A DNA stretch of 64,000 nt. Origin: Zingiber officinale (taxonomy: Eukaryota; Streptophyta; Magnoliopsida; Zingiberales; Zingiberaceae). Shown piece by piece: positions 44,552 through 56,210 of the stretch (position 1 is its first letter; each line of letters begins with the position of its first letter). The notes below the pieces were generated by a model. The model had not been told where the DNA came from and did no database searches. It was given only the letters and a program-made list of their open reading frames with translations. The DNA lies in assembly GCF_018446385.1 (NCBI RefSeq), contig NC_056004.1, forward strand, positions 29,146,492-29,210,491. Reading direction: 5' to 3'. The position numbers and the translations under genes are program-made.

Positions 44552-45892
44552 TCAGCAGCCATGTATGCTTCCAAGGGAGGCGAAACGGTTTAAGTAAATT
44601 CGACCGCCGGCCCGCCTAAGACGGCCCACCGCCAGAAGAGGAGGGTAGCTCGCCAAACGCCCGATAGCGTCGCCGAGTCCTTGAAGGGCCGGACGGCGGC
44701 ACCTCAAGTGGCCTCGGAGAATCCGAGGGTCGGGTACTCTCGAGGAAATCGGATAGCACAAGATCCGCACCCGCTCAGGTTGCGGCTCATCAAGTGTAGA
44801 GGCAGGTGCGGATTCTGGTCGCCTCCGTTTCCGAGTGCGTAGCGGCACATCATCGGCCGAACGGCCCTCCACTTCAGCTTCGGTCGTAGGTTCTATATTG
44901 CCCGCGGCCTCATCATGAGGTGTAGGGGCGTCCGAGGCTTCAGGGACCATTGGCGTCCCCTCACCTTCTTCGTCGGCCGGATCAGCCGAAGCAAGGCCCC
45001 GTTCGGCTGCCTCCTTGCTCGTCACCGCCTCAATCTGAGCGGCCTTCAATTTGACTTTCTCGGTAGCTTTGGCACGCCACATGACCTTAGCTGCAGAAGC
45101 AGAAAATAAATCAGTTAGAACAAAATAAAGGGGAAGATAAGGGAGCTTACTCATGCTACAAGGCAGATCGGCTGGAGTAGAAGACAAGCCGAATATATGC
45201 ATTACTCCCGGGAGGAGCATCTTGTCAATATGATAGCGCTGACCGACTAGCTGTTCGGCTGCATGGAGATAGTCCGCGTCGCCTCTAAACTTGCCGAGCT
45301 CCGGTTGCGCGGGCATAACCATCTGCCACTTGGTGCGGAAAGTGGGCCGCTCGGGAAAGCGTATATAGAAAAAATGCTCCTTCCAATGTTTGTTGGAGCT
45401 CGGCATATTATCGAAAAGGACGAAGCCTATCCTAGACTGGAAAACAAAGGTGCCCCACTCGGCTTGCTTGGGATAGTAGAAGTAGTGGAAGATTTTTGGG
45501 GTTAAGGGAATGCCGTTCAGTTTGAACAAAACTACCACTCCGCTCAGCAACCTAATAGAGTTGGGAACTACCTGGCCGAGCGGAATGCGGAAATAATTGC
45601 AAACTTCTAAGAAAAACTTGTGAGGTGGAAAACGTAGTCCGGCCAGGAATTGGTCCCGGAAGAAAACAACAGTGCCGGGCGGAGGATCGTGAGGCCGATC
45701 GGAAGGTGTGGCTAACACTATTTGGTGGTCGATCGGTAGGTCATATGCTCGAGTGAGGCGCAAGGCGTCTTCCTCGTCGAACCGACTTTCCATGTTCGAG
45801 TACCAAAGACCCGGAGTATCGCCGGTTGACTGCGAGGTACTGGTCATGATCGAAAGACCAGAATGCGGGATAGAAGAGGAGGGTTCAAGCAA
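44552..45892 (-). CDS. Element B antisense ORF, Transposase_28-like N-terminal part
   Basis: A 446-codon frame on the minus strand, opposite to gag-pol, between the array and the 3' LTR. Residues ~69-160 (PPGTVVFFRDQFLAGLRFPP through LLSGVVVLFKLNGIPLTPK) match the plant 'putative gypsy-type transposon' domain (Transposase_28 family name), found in many plant genomes with unknown activity. A 60-base intron-like segment, GTAAGCTCCC...CTTCTGCAG with CTAAC 30 bases before its end, lies at 45150-45091; it is a multiple of three, so the unspliced frame stays open. A basic Arg cluster (RTRKRRRPE) follows near 360, a possible nuclear signal. The likely natural start is Met16. The last ~80 residues look out of frame. 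A minus-strand TATAAGG lies at 46095-46101. Confidence 0.7.
   Translation of the reverse strand: MLEPSSSIPHSGLSIMTSTSQSTGDTPGLWYSNMESRFDEEDALRLTRAYDLPIDHQIVLATPSDRPHDPPPGTVVFFRDQFLAGLRFPPHKFFLEVCNYFRIPLGQVVPNSIRLLSGVVVLFKLNGIPLTPKIFHYFYYPKQAEWGTFVFQSRIGFVLFDNMPSSNKHWKEHFFYIRFPERPTFRTKWQMVMPAQPELGKFRGDADYLHAAEQLVGQRYHIDKMLLPGVMHIFGLSSTPADLPCSMSKLPYLPLYFVLTDLFSASAAKVMWRAKATEKVKLKAAQIEAVTSKEAAERGLASADPADEEGEGTPMVPEASDAPTPHDEAAGNIEPTTEAEVEGRSADDVPLRTRKRRRPESAPASTLDEPQPERVRILCYPISSRVPDPRILRGHLRCRRPALQGLGDAIGRLASYPPLLAVGRLRRAGGRIYLNRFASLGSIHGC
45091..45150 (-). other. Putative intron 1 of the element B antisense gene
   Basis: On the minus strand, donor GTAAG and acceptor CTTCTGCAG enclose 60 bases with a TTCTAAC branch-like motif and a T-rich tract. 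Removal would join ...LPCSM to AKVMWRAKATEK. It is short for a plant intron but within range. Confidence 0.55.
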
Positions 45893-46094
45893 TGGAGGAA
45901 ACCCGACTGAAAAGGATGATTAACAGAAAGAAGAATGTGGTTGGAGCGAGAAGAAGGGTCTTACAAGCGAGGGAGATGATCGGAAGAAGCCGTGTGATCG
46001 CCGGAAAGCCTGAGCACAAGGTCGCCGGCGAAAGGAGGAACGACAGGAGTCGGGAAACGAAGAAGACGAAATGCGGCGGAAACGGAGTCAATAG

Positions 46095-46101
46095 CCTTAT
46101 A
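46095..46101 (-). promoter_or_regulatory. TATA box for the element B antisense gene
   Basis: The minus strand reads TATAAGG about 200 bases upstream of the first antisense ATG (45892), within the internal region and outside the LTR. It would give the antisense gene its own promoter. Confidence 0.4.
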
Positions 46102-46504
46102 TCGCCGCCCGGGAGCGATCTCCACCGTCCGATCCAGGTCGTCGCTATCGAGGTTGTCATCTGATCGTCCGTTTCAAACGGCGGCTGTCCCATCGGAAGT
46201 GACGCAACCGCCATACTCTGACAAATACACGATCGCCACGTGTCAACCGGTCACTAGCCACATTTAATGAGCTCCCCTTACCGTGCGCAGAGCACGTGAC
46301 GGGTAGTGTGGAAGAACAACGGACGTCGATTCCAAGAAAATACAAGGCATGAACAAAGTATCGCCGAACGGACAGATATCGCCGCACGGATAAGCATCCT
46401 TATGCCTGGCTGAGCGGCCTAATGCAATGACCATTGTTCGGGCAGATCGGCAGTCTAGTCAGTCGAACTTTGCCTCCTTCGACTAGACTCGAGAGGAAGG
46501 CAAG

Positions 46505-47235
46505 TGATCCGGCGGTAAAAATCCGGAACCCCATAAAAAGGAGTCAACGCTGAGGGGAGGTCAAAGGGTCCAGTGGCTTGCCGGAAAAGGACGAGCCGAC
46601 CGGACTCGGAAGAAAGGGAAATCTGATAGTAAAAGGCACCCTGGTAGGGACCAGGGTTCCGACGCTCAAATGAAGCAGTGCATAATGACCGAGCGGAAGG
46701 ATGTGCCGCCCGGCCGTCGCAAAGAATTAAGGCCGTCCGGACGACGTTCTTTGCCCGCCCGGCAGGCCGGGCGTCCCGGTCAGACGGTGGGTAAAAGATG
46801 GGGACATCTTCTGACAGCCGTCAAGTCGTATGGCTATGCCGTACTTCTAGTCTGACAACGGGGGGTCCTGCTGTCCCATCGAAGAACATGCTCGGACTGT
46901 AGCAGTATGGTGTCAGGTAAGCTCTCTGATAAGTGCATATCGGGGTATGGGTTGCTGACACATATGCACCTCGGTGGGCGTGCATTAGTTCCTTCTCCGT
47001 CCTATATAAAGAGGCTATTGCTTCGCCAAAGGTACGTATGATACAAGCTTGGCAGCCCCTTTTTCCACCACTTACCTGACTTGAGCGTCGGAGGGTCGTC
47101 GCCGGGAACCCCTTCCCGGCTAGACTCTTGTGCAGGATCGCCGGAGCTTCGCTCGACCAGTCGGAGATTCACTTCATCGACTAGGAGCGTGCCACGTGCC
47201 CAGCGTCCTTTGGTTCAACGATTCGGACAGGATCA
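46505..47235 (+). repeat. Element B 3' LTR
   Basis: 731 bp, same length as the 5' LTR, with 9 substitutions and no indels by eye. TATA box at 47003-47011. A short purine-rich tract (GAGAGGAAGGCAAG) sits directly before it. Confidence 0.96.
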
Positions 47236-47240
47236 CCTAG

Positions 47241-47605
47241 GGTTACTATAAGGAGATTAAATATTAAATTTCGTTGAAAGGTTTTGTCTAGGAAGTGGTG
47301 CATGATCCCATACCCAAGAAGGCCTAGTGCCTCTCCATGTTTAACATGGAAGCCGATCCTTAAAATAAATATTTAATCAACTTTGTAACATGGGTGGATT
47401 TGGATTAATAATGTTAAGCATCGTTTGCAATCTAAGTATAAACTTCTAAAGAATAGATAAGTTGAATTTGGAATTAATAATGTTAAGTTCTGTTTGTGAT
47501 TCCAAATTTAATTTCTAAAGAACACAATAGGTTGTTAGGAAAGGTTTAGGACTTGTATAAAATTTTTGTACAAGGGAACCAGTACGATATTTCGAGCAAC
47601 AACCA
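47241..47605 (+). repeat. Element C left LTR, second part
   Basis: The last 365 bp of the LTR after the B insertion, ending CAACCA, followed by a primer site TTAGTATCAGAGC (47611-47623). Confidence 0.9.
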
Positions 47606-48495
47606 ACAATTAGTATCAGAGCTAGAGTTTGCCTCTGTGTGTTTGGTTTTCAGTTTAATTATGCACATGTCATACATAATTTAGGCAGGATAATAGTAGG
47701 ATATGCTAACTCTGTGGTTGCAGGCTCCAACTATTATGGCTTATTGTGATTGTGTGTGTTGGACTCTCGGACATGTTGAGGGCATTTATGTGTGTGCATG
47801 ATTGTATGTATTAAATACAGCAGGAGCTGTATTAGATTTAGGATTTTACATTTTTGTTTCGATCTAAATTACATGTATATTCCCTTGTAGAATATAGGAT
47901 CGATAAATGTAAAATTCTATTTTTATCGCGGATCATATCCTTGCGAGGCATGGTACTATTTGAGGACCAGAGGCGCAGTGGAATAAGAAGCAAGATAGAT
48001 GCAACGGCTAGACCGATTGCGGTGGCTAAAGATGGCAGCAGCTAGGGTTGGCAGCACACGGAGGACAGTGATGGAAGAAGCCATAATAGTTGGAAAATTA
48101 ATTTCCATATTTATTACTTTTATTTACTGTGATGTGTGTGATGTGTGCTTGCATGGTTAAAATTTCTCATCTTAAATAACTAAGTGGGAGAGGGATTAGT
48201 GAATAAATTCCACGGTTTCCATTACTGGTTTGTAAGTGATGCAACAAACTTGCGTGTTGGCTCTGAGTGCCTCCCTCCACAACAGATGAGTTTGTTTGCG
48301 GATCACTAGATCAAACTTCCTTTATGGATGGTTATAGGGAATTATTTAAGAGCATGTGATCTTCTCCAATTAAAGGGGCATAATCCAATTTAATGGACTA
48401 AGTATCAAGTAATGACATACACTTAGACACATTCAATAGTATCCTCCCCAACGGAGTCACTGCTATTGTTTGCGTAACCAAAGGAAAACCAACTA

Positions 48496-48850
48496 TTAAT
48501 TGTATTTGTTATAAAGATAGGATGACAAGATAATAAAATTAATGGGTAAAACCCTCCTCTTACAAATGTTTGAATTAGTATACGTCCACACTAATATGGC
48601 ATACAAAATTCACGGTGTTTGAGGTGTTGGTGAATTTAAATGATATTGTTTTAAGGAATCAATATTATTTTAAATTCTAAAGTTTTGACCAAATATTTGA
48701 TCGAACAAAGACTAACTATTAATTTTATTTGTCATAAAGATAAGTTGACAAGATAATAAAATTAATAAAATCTCCTCTTACAAATGTTTGAATTTGTATA
48801 CATCCACACTAATATGGCATACAAAATTCACGCGGATTTTGAAGTGTTGG
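48496..48850. repeat. Tandem duplication in the element C gag leader
   Basis: Two copies about 215-220 bases apart share a run from AACTATTAATT through GACAAGATAATAAAATTAAT and CACACTAATATGGCATACAA to AAATTCACG. It lies just upstream of the gag remnant. Probably local slippage or unequal crossing-over. Confidence 0.75.
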
Positions 48851-48887
48851 TCTTGACCAAATATTTTTATGATTCTTAGGATTTCAA

Positions 48888-49778
48888 ATGTTTTTCAATC
48901 CCTTAGTTGTTATACTATATAATAGACTTAGTAGTCCCAATTATAATGATTGGAAACAAAACTTGGACATTAAGGTGGGCTGTCCTCTTAGAAATGAGAA
49001 CAATAAAGGTGTATTTTATTCATTAGTTGTTGAAACATGTTTAGTGGTGTTATCTACCGGGACTTGGTGTGTAAATACGGGAGTCACTGATCATGTCTGT
49101 AATTCATTGCAGGGGTTTTAGGAAACCCGACAACTATATGAAGGGGAAAACACCGTCTACATAGGCACTGCTGCAAAAGTAGCAGCTGTTGTAGTGGGAG
49201 ATGTTTATCCTTTGATGGGAATAAAACATTGATTGTCTTTACTTACCAAGTTTTAGAAAGAACTTGATTTCAGTTTCAAAAACTATTTAAGGATGGATAT
49301 TCTGTCTCTTTTGATGACAAAGTTATCAAGAAAAATAGGAAAGTTATCTGTTCTGGAACGTTGGGTGGCAATACTCCCACGATGCAACATTAGAAAATTA
49401 ATAACACATCTTCTTAATAAGAGGAAGCAACCTTCGAAAAAGAACCAAACATATCTTTGGCATCTAAGGCTAGGTCATATTAACTTGAGTAGGATTCAAG
49501 GTTAATAGTCGATGGACTTTTGGGTTTATTGGTGGTGGAAAACTTTCCAACTTGCGAGTCTTGCTTGGAAGGGAAAATGACCAAGAAATTTTTTAAGACT
49601 AAGGGGTATAGAGCCAAAGATATGTTAGAATTGATTCATTCTAATTTGTACCTATGACTATCCAGGAAAGAGGTAGTTTTGAATATTTCATCTCGTTTAG
49701 ACGACTATTCGAGATACAGGTACATTTACATGATGTGCTGCAAGTCTGAGTGCTTTGATAAGTTTAAAGAGTACAAGG
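48888..49778 (+). pseudogene. Element C gag, protease and integrase 5' part, broken
   Basis: A 77-codon frame (48888-49121) starts with a gag N-terminal motif (NRLSSPNYNDWKQNLDI) and then jumps to protease sequence (GTWCVNTGVTDHVCN), so most of gag is deleted. The protease Asp of the DTG motif is Asn here (VNTG), which would abolish catalysis. Further fragments hold the GAG-pre-integrase (HLRLGHINL; CESCLEGKMTK) and the integrase start, ending at DKFKEYK where element D is inserted. Several stops. Confidence 0.83.
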
Positions 49779-51761
49779 TGTTAGCTAGAGCCCTAGAGCC
49801 AATCATTTGATGATTGTATTTTGGACTTGTTGTATCATATTCTATCTATATAAATAAAGACATTTGGATTTTGGTTATTATACTTACTTGTATTAGTGTC
49901 AAATAAACTAAGTATAAGATGTGTTATTGGTTATTATACTCCTTGAGTAGACGGTTCTCACCTATATCAATCGGTTAGTTGAGCTGATAGTGAGATGATA
50001 TAGGGAACACTACTCTTAATCATTCCTAGTCGAGTATTAACATTCAGGGACAATGTTAATGCAATAAGACTAGCATGTAGGTCAACTCGATGATTTGATC
50101 TCACAAGTCATAGATATAGAGATATCAAGTTGACATATGGGTATACATTAGAGAATGTATACTGAATGATCCGCCATGAGAAAGTATCATGGATCGTTAT
50201 ATGAGTGTCATATACTTTCTCATGTGGCTATTAGTATGACTACTAGTCCTTAGACCTGAAGTCACCATAGTTCCCTACATAAGGAGTTATGTACTTTGGT
50301 TTCGTCAAACGTCACCCGTAACTATAAAGGCGATTACTGGGTATATAACGAATTATGCAGAGGGATGTGAGTGATGTAGATGGGATCTATCCCTCCCATA
50401 TGACAGGAGCGACATCGGTATTCTTGATAGAGTTAGACCACGAAGTGCATGGCCATGCCCAAATGAGTCAACATGAGATGTTGAGCTCATTTGATCGAGT
50501 GAGTCTACTTAGAGTTCAAGATTTAGATTGATTAGAGGATGACACGGTCTATGCCTCACATTGATCAATCTAGATGTCTAGGATAGAAGGACAATGTCAT
50601 ATATTGTGAGGAGTCACAATTAGTAGTCACAAGGTGATGTTGGATCTCAACATTCTTGTAACTTGGGTAGTAATGATGTATTGCTAGATACCGCTCATTA
50701 CTTATGCTTCTAAATGAGTTTAGGGGCATTGCCAACGTTACAAGAACCTATTGGGTCACACACAAAGAACAAGTGGATGGAGATTAGGTTCATATGATAA
50801 ACCAAGAGGATTAGATTCATTTGATGAATCAAATTGGATTAAGAGTAATCCAAATTGGGTTGGACTCAAGTTGATTCATGTATTCAATGAGTCTAATTTA
50901 GATTATGACTCATTAAATCAACCTAATTTAATGAATTAGATTCATTATATTAAGTTATCTTGAATCAAATGGTTAGATTAGATCAACCATGGAAGAGATT
51001 TGGTCAAGTTTGACTTGACTTGAGAGGAAGAGGAAGAGTCAAGTTTGACTTCACTAATTGCCACATCATTAGTGAGATGACAAGATGTGGACCAATGATG
51101 ATGCTCCACATCATCAAAGTGTGCCACCTCATGGGAGTTACAATTCCATTCTCTTTAATGGCTACATTAATTGTGAATGAGGGTTACACTTGTGAATGGT
51201 CGGCCACTTTAGTATTGGAATGAAAATTAATTTTTCATTCATGTGATTATGATTTCATCTCCTTCCTCTAGCCATTCTCTTCTCCCTCTCCTCTTTCTTG
51301 GCCGTGAGTTTCAAGGAAGAAACAAGGTGAGTGGTTTTGAGTTTCATGAAAGAAAAATAGAGTGATTGTCACATAGAAGAAGAAGAAGAGTGTTCTTGTA
51401 TTTCATCTTCTCTATTTTTCCTTTCCAATCCCATCCGAGAGCCCTAGAAAGTGCTAGCACACTTGGGGTGCTCTCTTCTCCATCCTTGAGTGTTAGAGAA
51501 CACATCTTGTTCATGTGGATATCACTAGAGAGTTGTCTACGTTGACAACTTCGAGATCCGGCGTACCTTGGACTTGCGGGATTTGCGAGGGCACGCATCG
51601 AAGGTATAAAATATTTTTCCTTTGTAGATCTACTGTAGATCGAAGTTTAAAACTCGTACTCATATTTCCGAAATTTTTCTTCGTACGGATCCAATGGCTA
51701 AGGGGGTTTCGGGGTTTCCGCGACGCGAAAAAGCGGTTTTCGCGGCCCGAATAACCCAACA
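49779..51761 (+). repeat. Element D left LTR
   Basis: 1983 bp from TGTTAGCTAGAGCCC to AATAACCCAACA. TATA box TATATAAATA at 49847-49856. It differs from the right LTR by scattered substitutions and a few short indels, such as an 11-base GGGTGGACTAT segment near 57312 missing from this copy. Confidence 0.95.
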
Positions 51762-53274
51762 GTGGTATCAAAGCCACGTGTGAAGCGAGTACTAGTTTAA
51801 ATTAGTATTTTTGTGAAAAAATATGCATACTGTAACATTCTGTGAATTTCCTAATTTTTATGATTTTATGGGTATTTTTCTCGTAGAAGCGAAGCACAAG
51901 TGTTTCGGCACTTGTAGGCTTCGACTACCGAGAAGAATTTTCCAAAACGGTAATGTTTCGACCCAAAATCTTTTGGGACAACGGGCTAAGGCACTCTTGG
52001 ATCGCTTAGGAGCAACTCGCGATGGTTAGATCGCGGGTAGGGGTATTGCCCCTAACCCCGCAAGGGGATTTGCTCCGCGATTGCGCCCGAAATCGCTAAT
52101 CGGGACCGCCAGGAAAAATTTACTCATAAAATCTGTAAAATTATGAAAAATTACAGAAAAATTATGAAAAATATATAATTTTGAATTATATATTATTTTT
52201 GTGATAGTCATGGCCCAAAGACCCAATTCGATTGGACAATTGTGTTGTAATTCATAATACGGCCTGCGTGCCGTTATTTGATGTGCGTGTTGTATTTATC
52301 TTATTTTTATTTATTTTATTTTTCGCGACCTGCGCGTCGTGCCTTCCTTTTATTCTGGTTGTAAATTAGATTTAGACTCGAATGTAACTCGAGTTTCAAA
52401 ATTGTAATGTAATTTTGAAGCGGTGGAAGGTCCACACGAGACGGAGTTACGAGGAGGGCGCGAGCAACACAAGGTGGTCAAAGGAAGAAGCTTGAGAAGC
52501 TGTTGACCTTAGGTTGACCATCCGATCTTCTCATTGGCTTGAGAAGATCGTAGTAGGGCCATGCCACAATCATAAAATAATTTAATTAATTACTTATATG
52601 TATGTGATGCATGTTTAATTAAGTAGTTAATTAGTGCCTAGCGATTAGATTAGATCTAAATCGTGCACATGATGCACCCTTCGATTAGATTAGATCTATC
52701 GAGTATATGATACGCATCATCATTTAGATTAGATCTAAATCGCGTCAACTCGTAATGCCTACCGTACCGTGATACCTACTACTACCTCGATCACATGTGT
52801 TGTTGAATCTGCCAAAGCAGAGCAACACATATTATCTTGGTAGGGTACGGAGGGACAATCTTGGTCCCGCCTATCAACGCATGGGTGAGTTCAACTCAAT
52901 TAGATTGAGTAACTAGTTAACTCGGTTGGATCGAGTACAACTATAGGTATTCTTCCAACGGTTGGAAAGGTAGGACAAAATCATGTTTATATTAGCTCTC
53001 GGGCGTATTAGCCAAAGCTAACTCGAGTTTTAATATAAATGCGGATATTGATCCTATAAACAAGAGTTGCATAGAGATGTAATTGGTAATCGTTACCTAC
53101 TGATCATACTAAGCTTGGGCATATTAGCCAAAGCTAACTCAAGGGTTAGTATGATGTGGATCTTGTCCCACATGAATTATAGAATTCAGTGGGAGCATCA
53201 TTTAGTTAAAGGCCTAATTAAATGATTAAGAATATGATACTTATTTCTGCATTTATTTCTGTTGTAGAATTGCC

Positions 53275-53670
53275 ATGACATCGAACACGAACATCTTCTC
53301 TCTGCGTTCTGTCCTTAAGAAGGACAAGCTCAACGGAGCAAATTTCCTGGACTGGTACAGGAATCTGAGAATAGTTCTCACTTAGGAACGTAAACTGTAC
53401 GTTCTAGAGCAGCCCATCCGGAGGCTCCTCCTTCCACTGCCACGCGAGCAGACCGTGATGCTTACAAGAAGCATCAAGATGACGCATTAGATGTGTCCTG
53501 TCTTATGCTCGCGACCATGAACTCTGAGCTTCAAAAGCAACATGAGTTGATGGGTGCTTACGATATGGTTGAACATCTTTGTCACCTATATCAAGGACAA
53601 GCAAGGCACTGGAAGAGGAACTCCAAAGAATACCTGGAAGATCTTAAGAATAAGAGAAATAAGATTTCTA
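53275..53670 (+). pseudogene. Element D gag remnant
   Basis: ATG 53275 starts a gag N-terminus (TSNTNIFSLRSVLKKDKL, NFLDWYRNLRIVLT) that stops at TAG 53383-53385, where the family has Gln. A one-base loss follows. The frame then continues inside the pol ORF from 53493 (LATMNSELQKQHELMGAYDM) to YQGQAR, where a deletion removes the gag middle and zinc knuckle and joins to KEYLEDLKNKR near the protease. Confidence 0.82.
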
Positions 53671-56210
53671 CTTCAGGTATACATGTTATAGAAGTCAACC
53701 TCTCTATTTCTTCATCGTGGGTATTAGATACCGGATGTGCTTCTCACATTTGTACTAATGTACAAGCACTGAGGAATAGCAGGGCATTGACGAAGGGTGA
53801 GATAGACCTACGAGTAGGCAATGGAGCACGGGTTGCTGCTATTGCTGTAGGAACTTACCATCTATCTCTTCCCTCTGGGCTTGTACTAGAATTAGATTAT
53901 TGTTGTTATGTGCCTGCCTTGACTAAGAACATAATTTCAGTTTCTTGTTTGGACAAGAAAGGATTTTTGTTTATAATAAAGAACAAATGTTGTTCCGTCT
54001 ATTTAAACGATATGTTCTATTGTAGTGCACCTATGATAAACAGACTCTATATTCTAGACCTTGAGAGTCCTATCTATAACATTAGTACCAAGAGGTTTAA
54101 GTCAAGTGACATGAACCAAACCTATCTCTGGCACTGTCGCTTAGGTCATATAAATGACAAGCGCTTATCCCAGCTCTATAAGGATGGTTTGCTGTACTCA
54201 TTTGATTTTGAATCTTATGAGACATGCGAGTCATGCCTACTAGGTAAGATGACCAAGACTCCCTTTAGTGGGCACAGCGAAAGAGTGACTGATTTGTTAG
54301 GACTCATATATAGTGATGTATGTGGCCCTTTCAATGTCGTTGCTAGAGGCGGTTATATGTACTTCATCACATTTACTGATGACTTCAGTAGATATGATTA
54401 TGTGTACTTGATGACACATAAGTCTGAATCCTTTGAAAACTTCAAAGAATTCAAGAATGAAGTACATAACCAGCTTGGCAAGAGTATTAAGATACTTCGA
54501 TCCGATCGAGGTGGAGAATACCTTAGCCATGAGTTTCGTGACTATCTAGCAGAGTGTGGGATCCTATCCCAACTCACTCCTCCTGGAACACCACAGTGGA
54601 ATGGTGTATCCGAAAGGAGGAATCGTACCCTATTAAATATGGTGCGATCTATGATGAGTCACACAGATCTTCCGACATACCTTTGGGGCTATGCTCTAGA
54701 CACGGCAGCTTTTATACTCAACCGAGTTCCATCCAAGGCCGTGATAAAGACACCATATAGGATATGGACTGGGAGAGATGCTCAGGTGTCTTTCATGAGG
54801 ATTTGGGGTTGTGAGGCTTACGTTAGACGTCAAGTCTCAGACAAATTAGGACCCAAATCTGACAAGTGCTACTTTATTGGATATCCCAAGGAAACTAAGG
54901 GATATTACTTCTACATTCCCAGTCAGCACAAGGTAGTTGTGGCAAAGACTGGGGTCTTTCTAGAAAGGGACTTTGTTTCTAGAAAGACTAGTGGGAGCGC
55001 GTTTGATCTTGAAGAAGTTCAAGATGCGAACAATAGCACTGATGCCTCGATGGAAATTGAACTGGAACCACAAAGTGTTGTGGATGATGTTGTTCCACAA
55101 GGAGTTGAGGAACAACAACCAGTTCAAGTAGACATACCTCTTCGCAGGTCTGATAGGGTACGTCGTCAGCCTGAGAGATACTCATTTCTCTTGTCTGACT
55201 ATGATGACGTTATGCTCATAGAGGATGAGCCTACCACCTATCAGGAAGCTGTGATGAGACCAGATTCCGAGAAATGGCTAGAAGCCATGAGATCCAAAAT
55301 GGAATCCATGTACACCAACCAAGTATGGACTTTGGTTGATCCACCTGAAGAGGTAAAACCCATTGGGTGTAAGTGGGTCTTTAAGAGAAAGACTGACATG
55401 GATGGACTTATCTATAAGGGTCGCTTGGTAGCTAAAGGTTTCAAGCAGATTCATGGTATTGACTGTGATGAAACCTTTTCTCCAGTAGCGATGTTTAAGT
55501 CCATTCGGATCATGCTTGCTATTGCAGCCTACCATGACTATGAGATATGGCAGATGGATGTCAAAACCGCGTTTCTGAATGGAAACCTACTCGAGGATGT
55601 GTACATGACACAACCTGAGGGTTTTGAAGATCCACAGCATACTAGCAGAGTATGCAAGCTGCATAGGTCCATTTATGGACTAAAGCAAGCTTCTCGGAGC
55701 TGGAATCTTCGATTCGATGATGCAATCAAACAGTTTGGTTTCATCAAGAACGAAGATGAGCCTTGTGTCTACAAGAAGGTTGTAGGGGATATAGTTATCT
55801 TCCTCATATTGTATGTGGATGACATACTGCTCATTGGGAAGGACATCCCTATGCTTCAGTCTGTCAAGACCTGGCTAGGGAGTTGCTTCTCAATGAAGGA
55901 CTTAGGTGAGGCATCTCGTATTCTAGGGATACAGATCTATAGAGATAGATCTAAGAGATTGCTTGGCCTAAGTCAGAGTACATATATTAACAAGGTACTC
56001 CTTCGGTTTGCCATGAAGAAAGGGATTTTTGCCGATGTCATATGGCGTGAGTCTTCAAGACTCAAGGTCCCTCTTCTAGAGAGGAGAGAGACCGCATGGA
56101 TCGGATCCCTATGCCTCAGCCATAGGATCGATCATGTACGTCATGCTATGTACTCGACCGATGTCTCGTATGCTTTGAGCATGACGAGCAGATACAGTCA
56201 GATCCGGTGA
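53493..56210 (+). CDS. Element D Gag-Pol fusion: protease, integrase, reverse transcriptase
   Basis: A 905-codon frame. Residues 1-38 are gag remnant. Protease: WVLDTGCASH (Asp79). GAG-pre-integrase: WHCRLGHI at 213-220 with CESC at 245-248. Integrase core: catalytic triad Asp275, Asp338 and Glu374, spaced DX35E in the second pair. RT: KWVFKRK at 627-633, QMDVKTAFLNG (Asp689) and YVDD at 774-777. The frame shifts near residue 835, so the last ~70 residues are not native and RNase H lies in other frames downstream. All catalytic residues of protease, integrase and RT are present, so enzymes could be partly active if translated. The start ATG is internal to gag and arbitrary. Confidence 0.92.
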   Translation: MSCLMLATMNSELQKQHELMGAYDMVEHLCHLYQGQARHWKRNSKEYLEDLKNKRNKISTSGIHVIEVNLSISSSWVLDTGCASHICTNVQALRNSRALTKGEIDLRVGNGARVAAIAVGTYHLSLPSGLVLELDYCCYVPALTKNIISVSCLDKKGFLFIIKNKCCSVYLNDMFYCSAPMINRLYILDLESPIYNISTKRFKSSDMNQTYLWHCRLGHINDKRLSQLYKDGLLYSFDFESYETCESCLLGKMTKTPFSGHSERVTDLLGLIYSDVCGPFNVVARGGYMYFITFTDDFSRYDYVYLMTHKSESFENFKEFKNEVHNQLGKSIKILRSDRGGEYLSHEFRDYLAECGILSQLTPPGTPQWNGVSERRNRTLLNMVRSMMSHTDLPTYLWGYALDTAAFILNRVPSKAVIKTPYRIWTGRDAQVSFMRIWGCEAYVRRQVSDKLGPKSDKCYFIGYPKETKGYYFYIPSQHKVVVAKTGVFLERDFVSRKTSGSAFDLEEVQDANNSTDASMEIELEPQSVVDDVVPQGVEEQQPVQVDIPLRRSDRVRRQPERYSFLLSDYDDVMLIEDEPTTYQEAVMRPDSEKWLEAMRSKMESMYTNQVWTLVDPPEEVKPIGCKWVFKRKTDMDGLIYKGRLVAKGFKQIHGIDCDETFSPVAMFKSIRIMLAIAAYHDYEIWQMDVKTAFLNGNLLEDVYMTQPEGFEDPQHTSRVCKLHRSIYGLKQASRSWNLRFDDAIKQFGFIKNEDEPCVYKKVVGDIVIFLILYVDDILLIGKDIPMLQSVKTWLGSCFSMKDLGEASRILGIQIYRDRSKRLLGLSQSTYINKVLLRFAMKKGIFADVIWRESSRLKVPLLERRETAWIGSLCLSHRIDHVRHAMYSTDVSYALSMTSRYSQIR

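Larger units (their letters stand above)
35870..47235 (+). mobile_element. Element B: young Ty3/gypsy (Tat-type) retrotransposon
   Basis: Complete outline: LTR 35870-36600, PBS, gag, protease, RT, RNase H, integrase (to 41609), 475 bases without a frame, a 124-bp tandem array (42085-43385), an antisense gene (43731-45892) with its own TATA, then LTR 46505-47235. The 5-bp duplication CCTAG (35865-35869 and 47236-47240) flanks it. The uninterrupted site is visible in element C's right LTR near 63353-63375 (TTAAACCTAGAGTTACTAT). LTRs begin TGATCC and end GGATCA. The LTR pair differs at 9 of 731 positions by my count, so the insertion is recent, yet pol carries several frameshifts and short deletions. 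Confidence 0.95.

Noticed and set aside
44552-45892. The antisense ORF as a host gene captured by the retrotransposon
   Set aside because: The same type of ORF lies at the same place in element A and is a known feature of Tat-type elements, so recent capture is unlikely.
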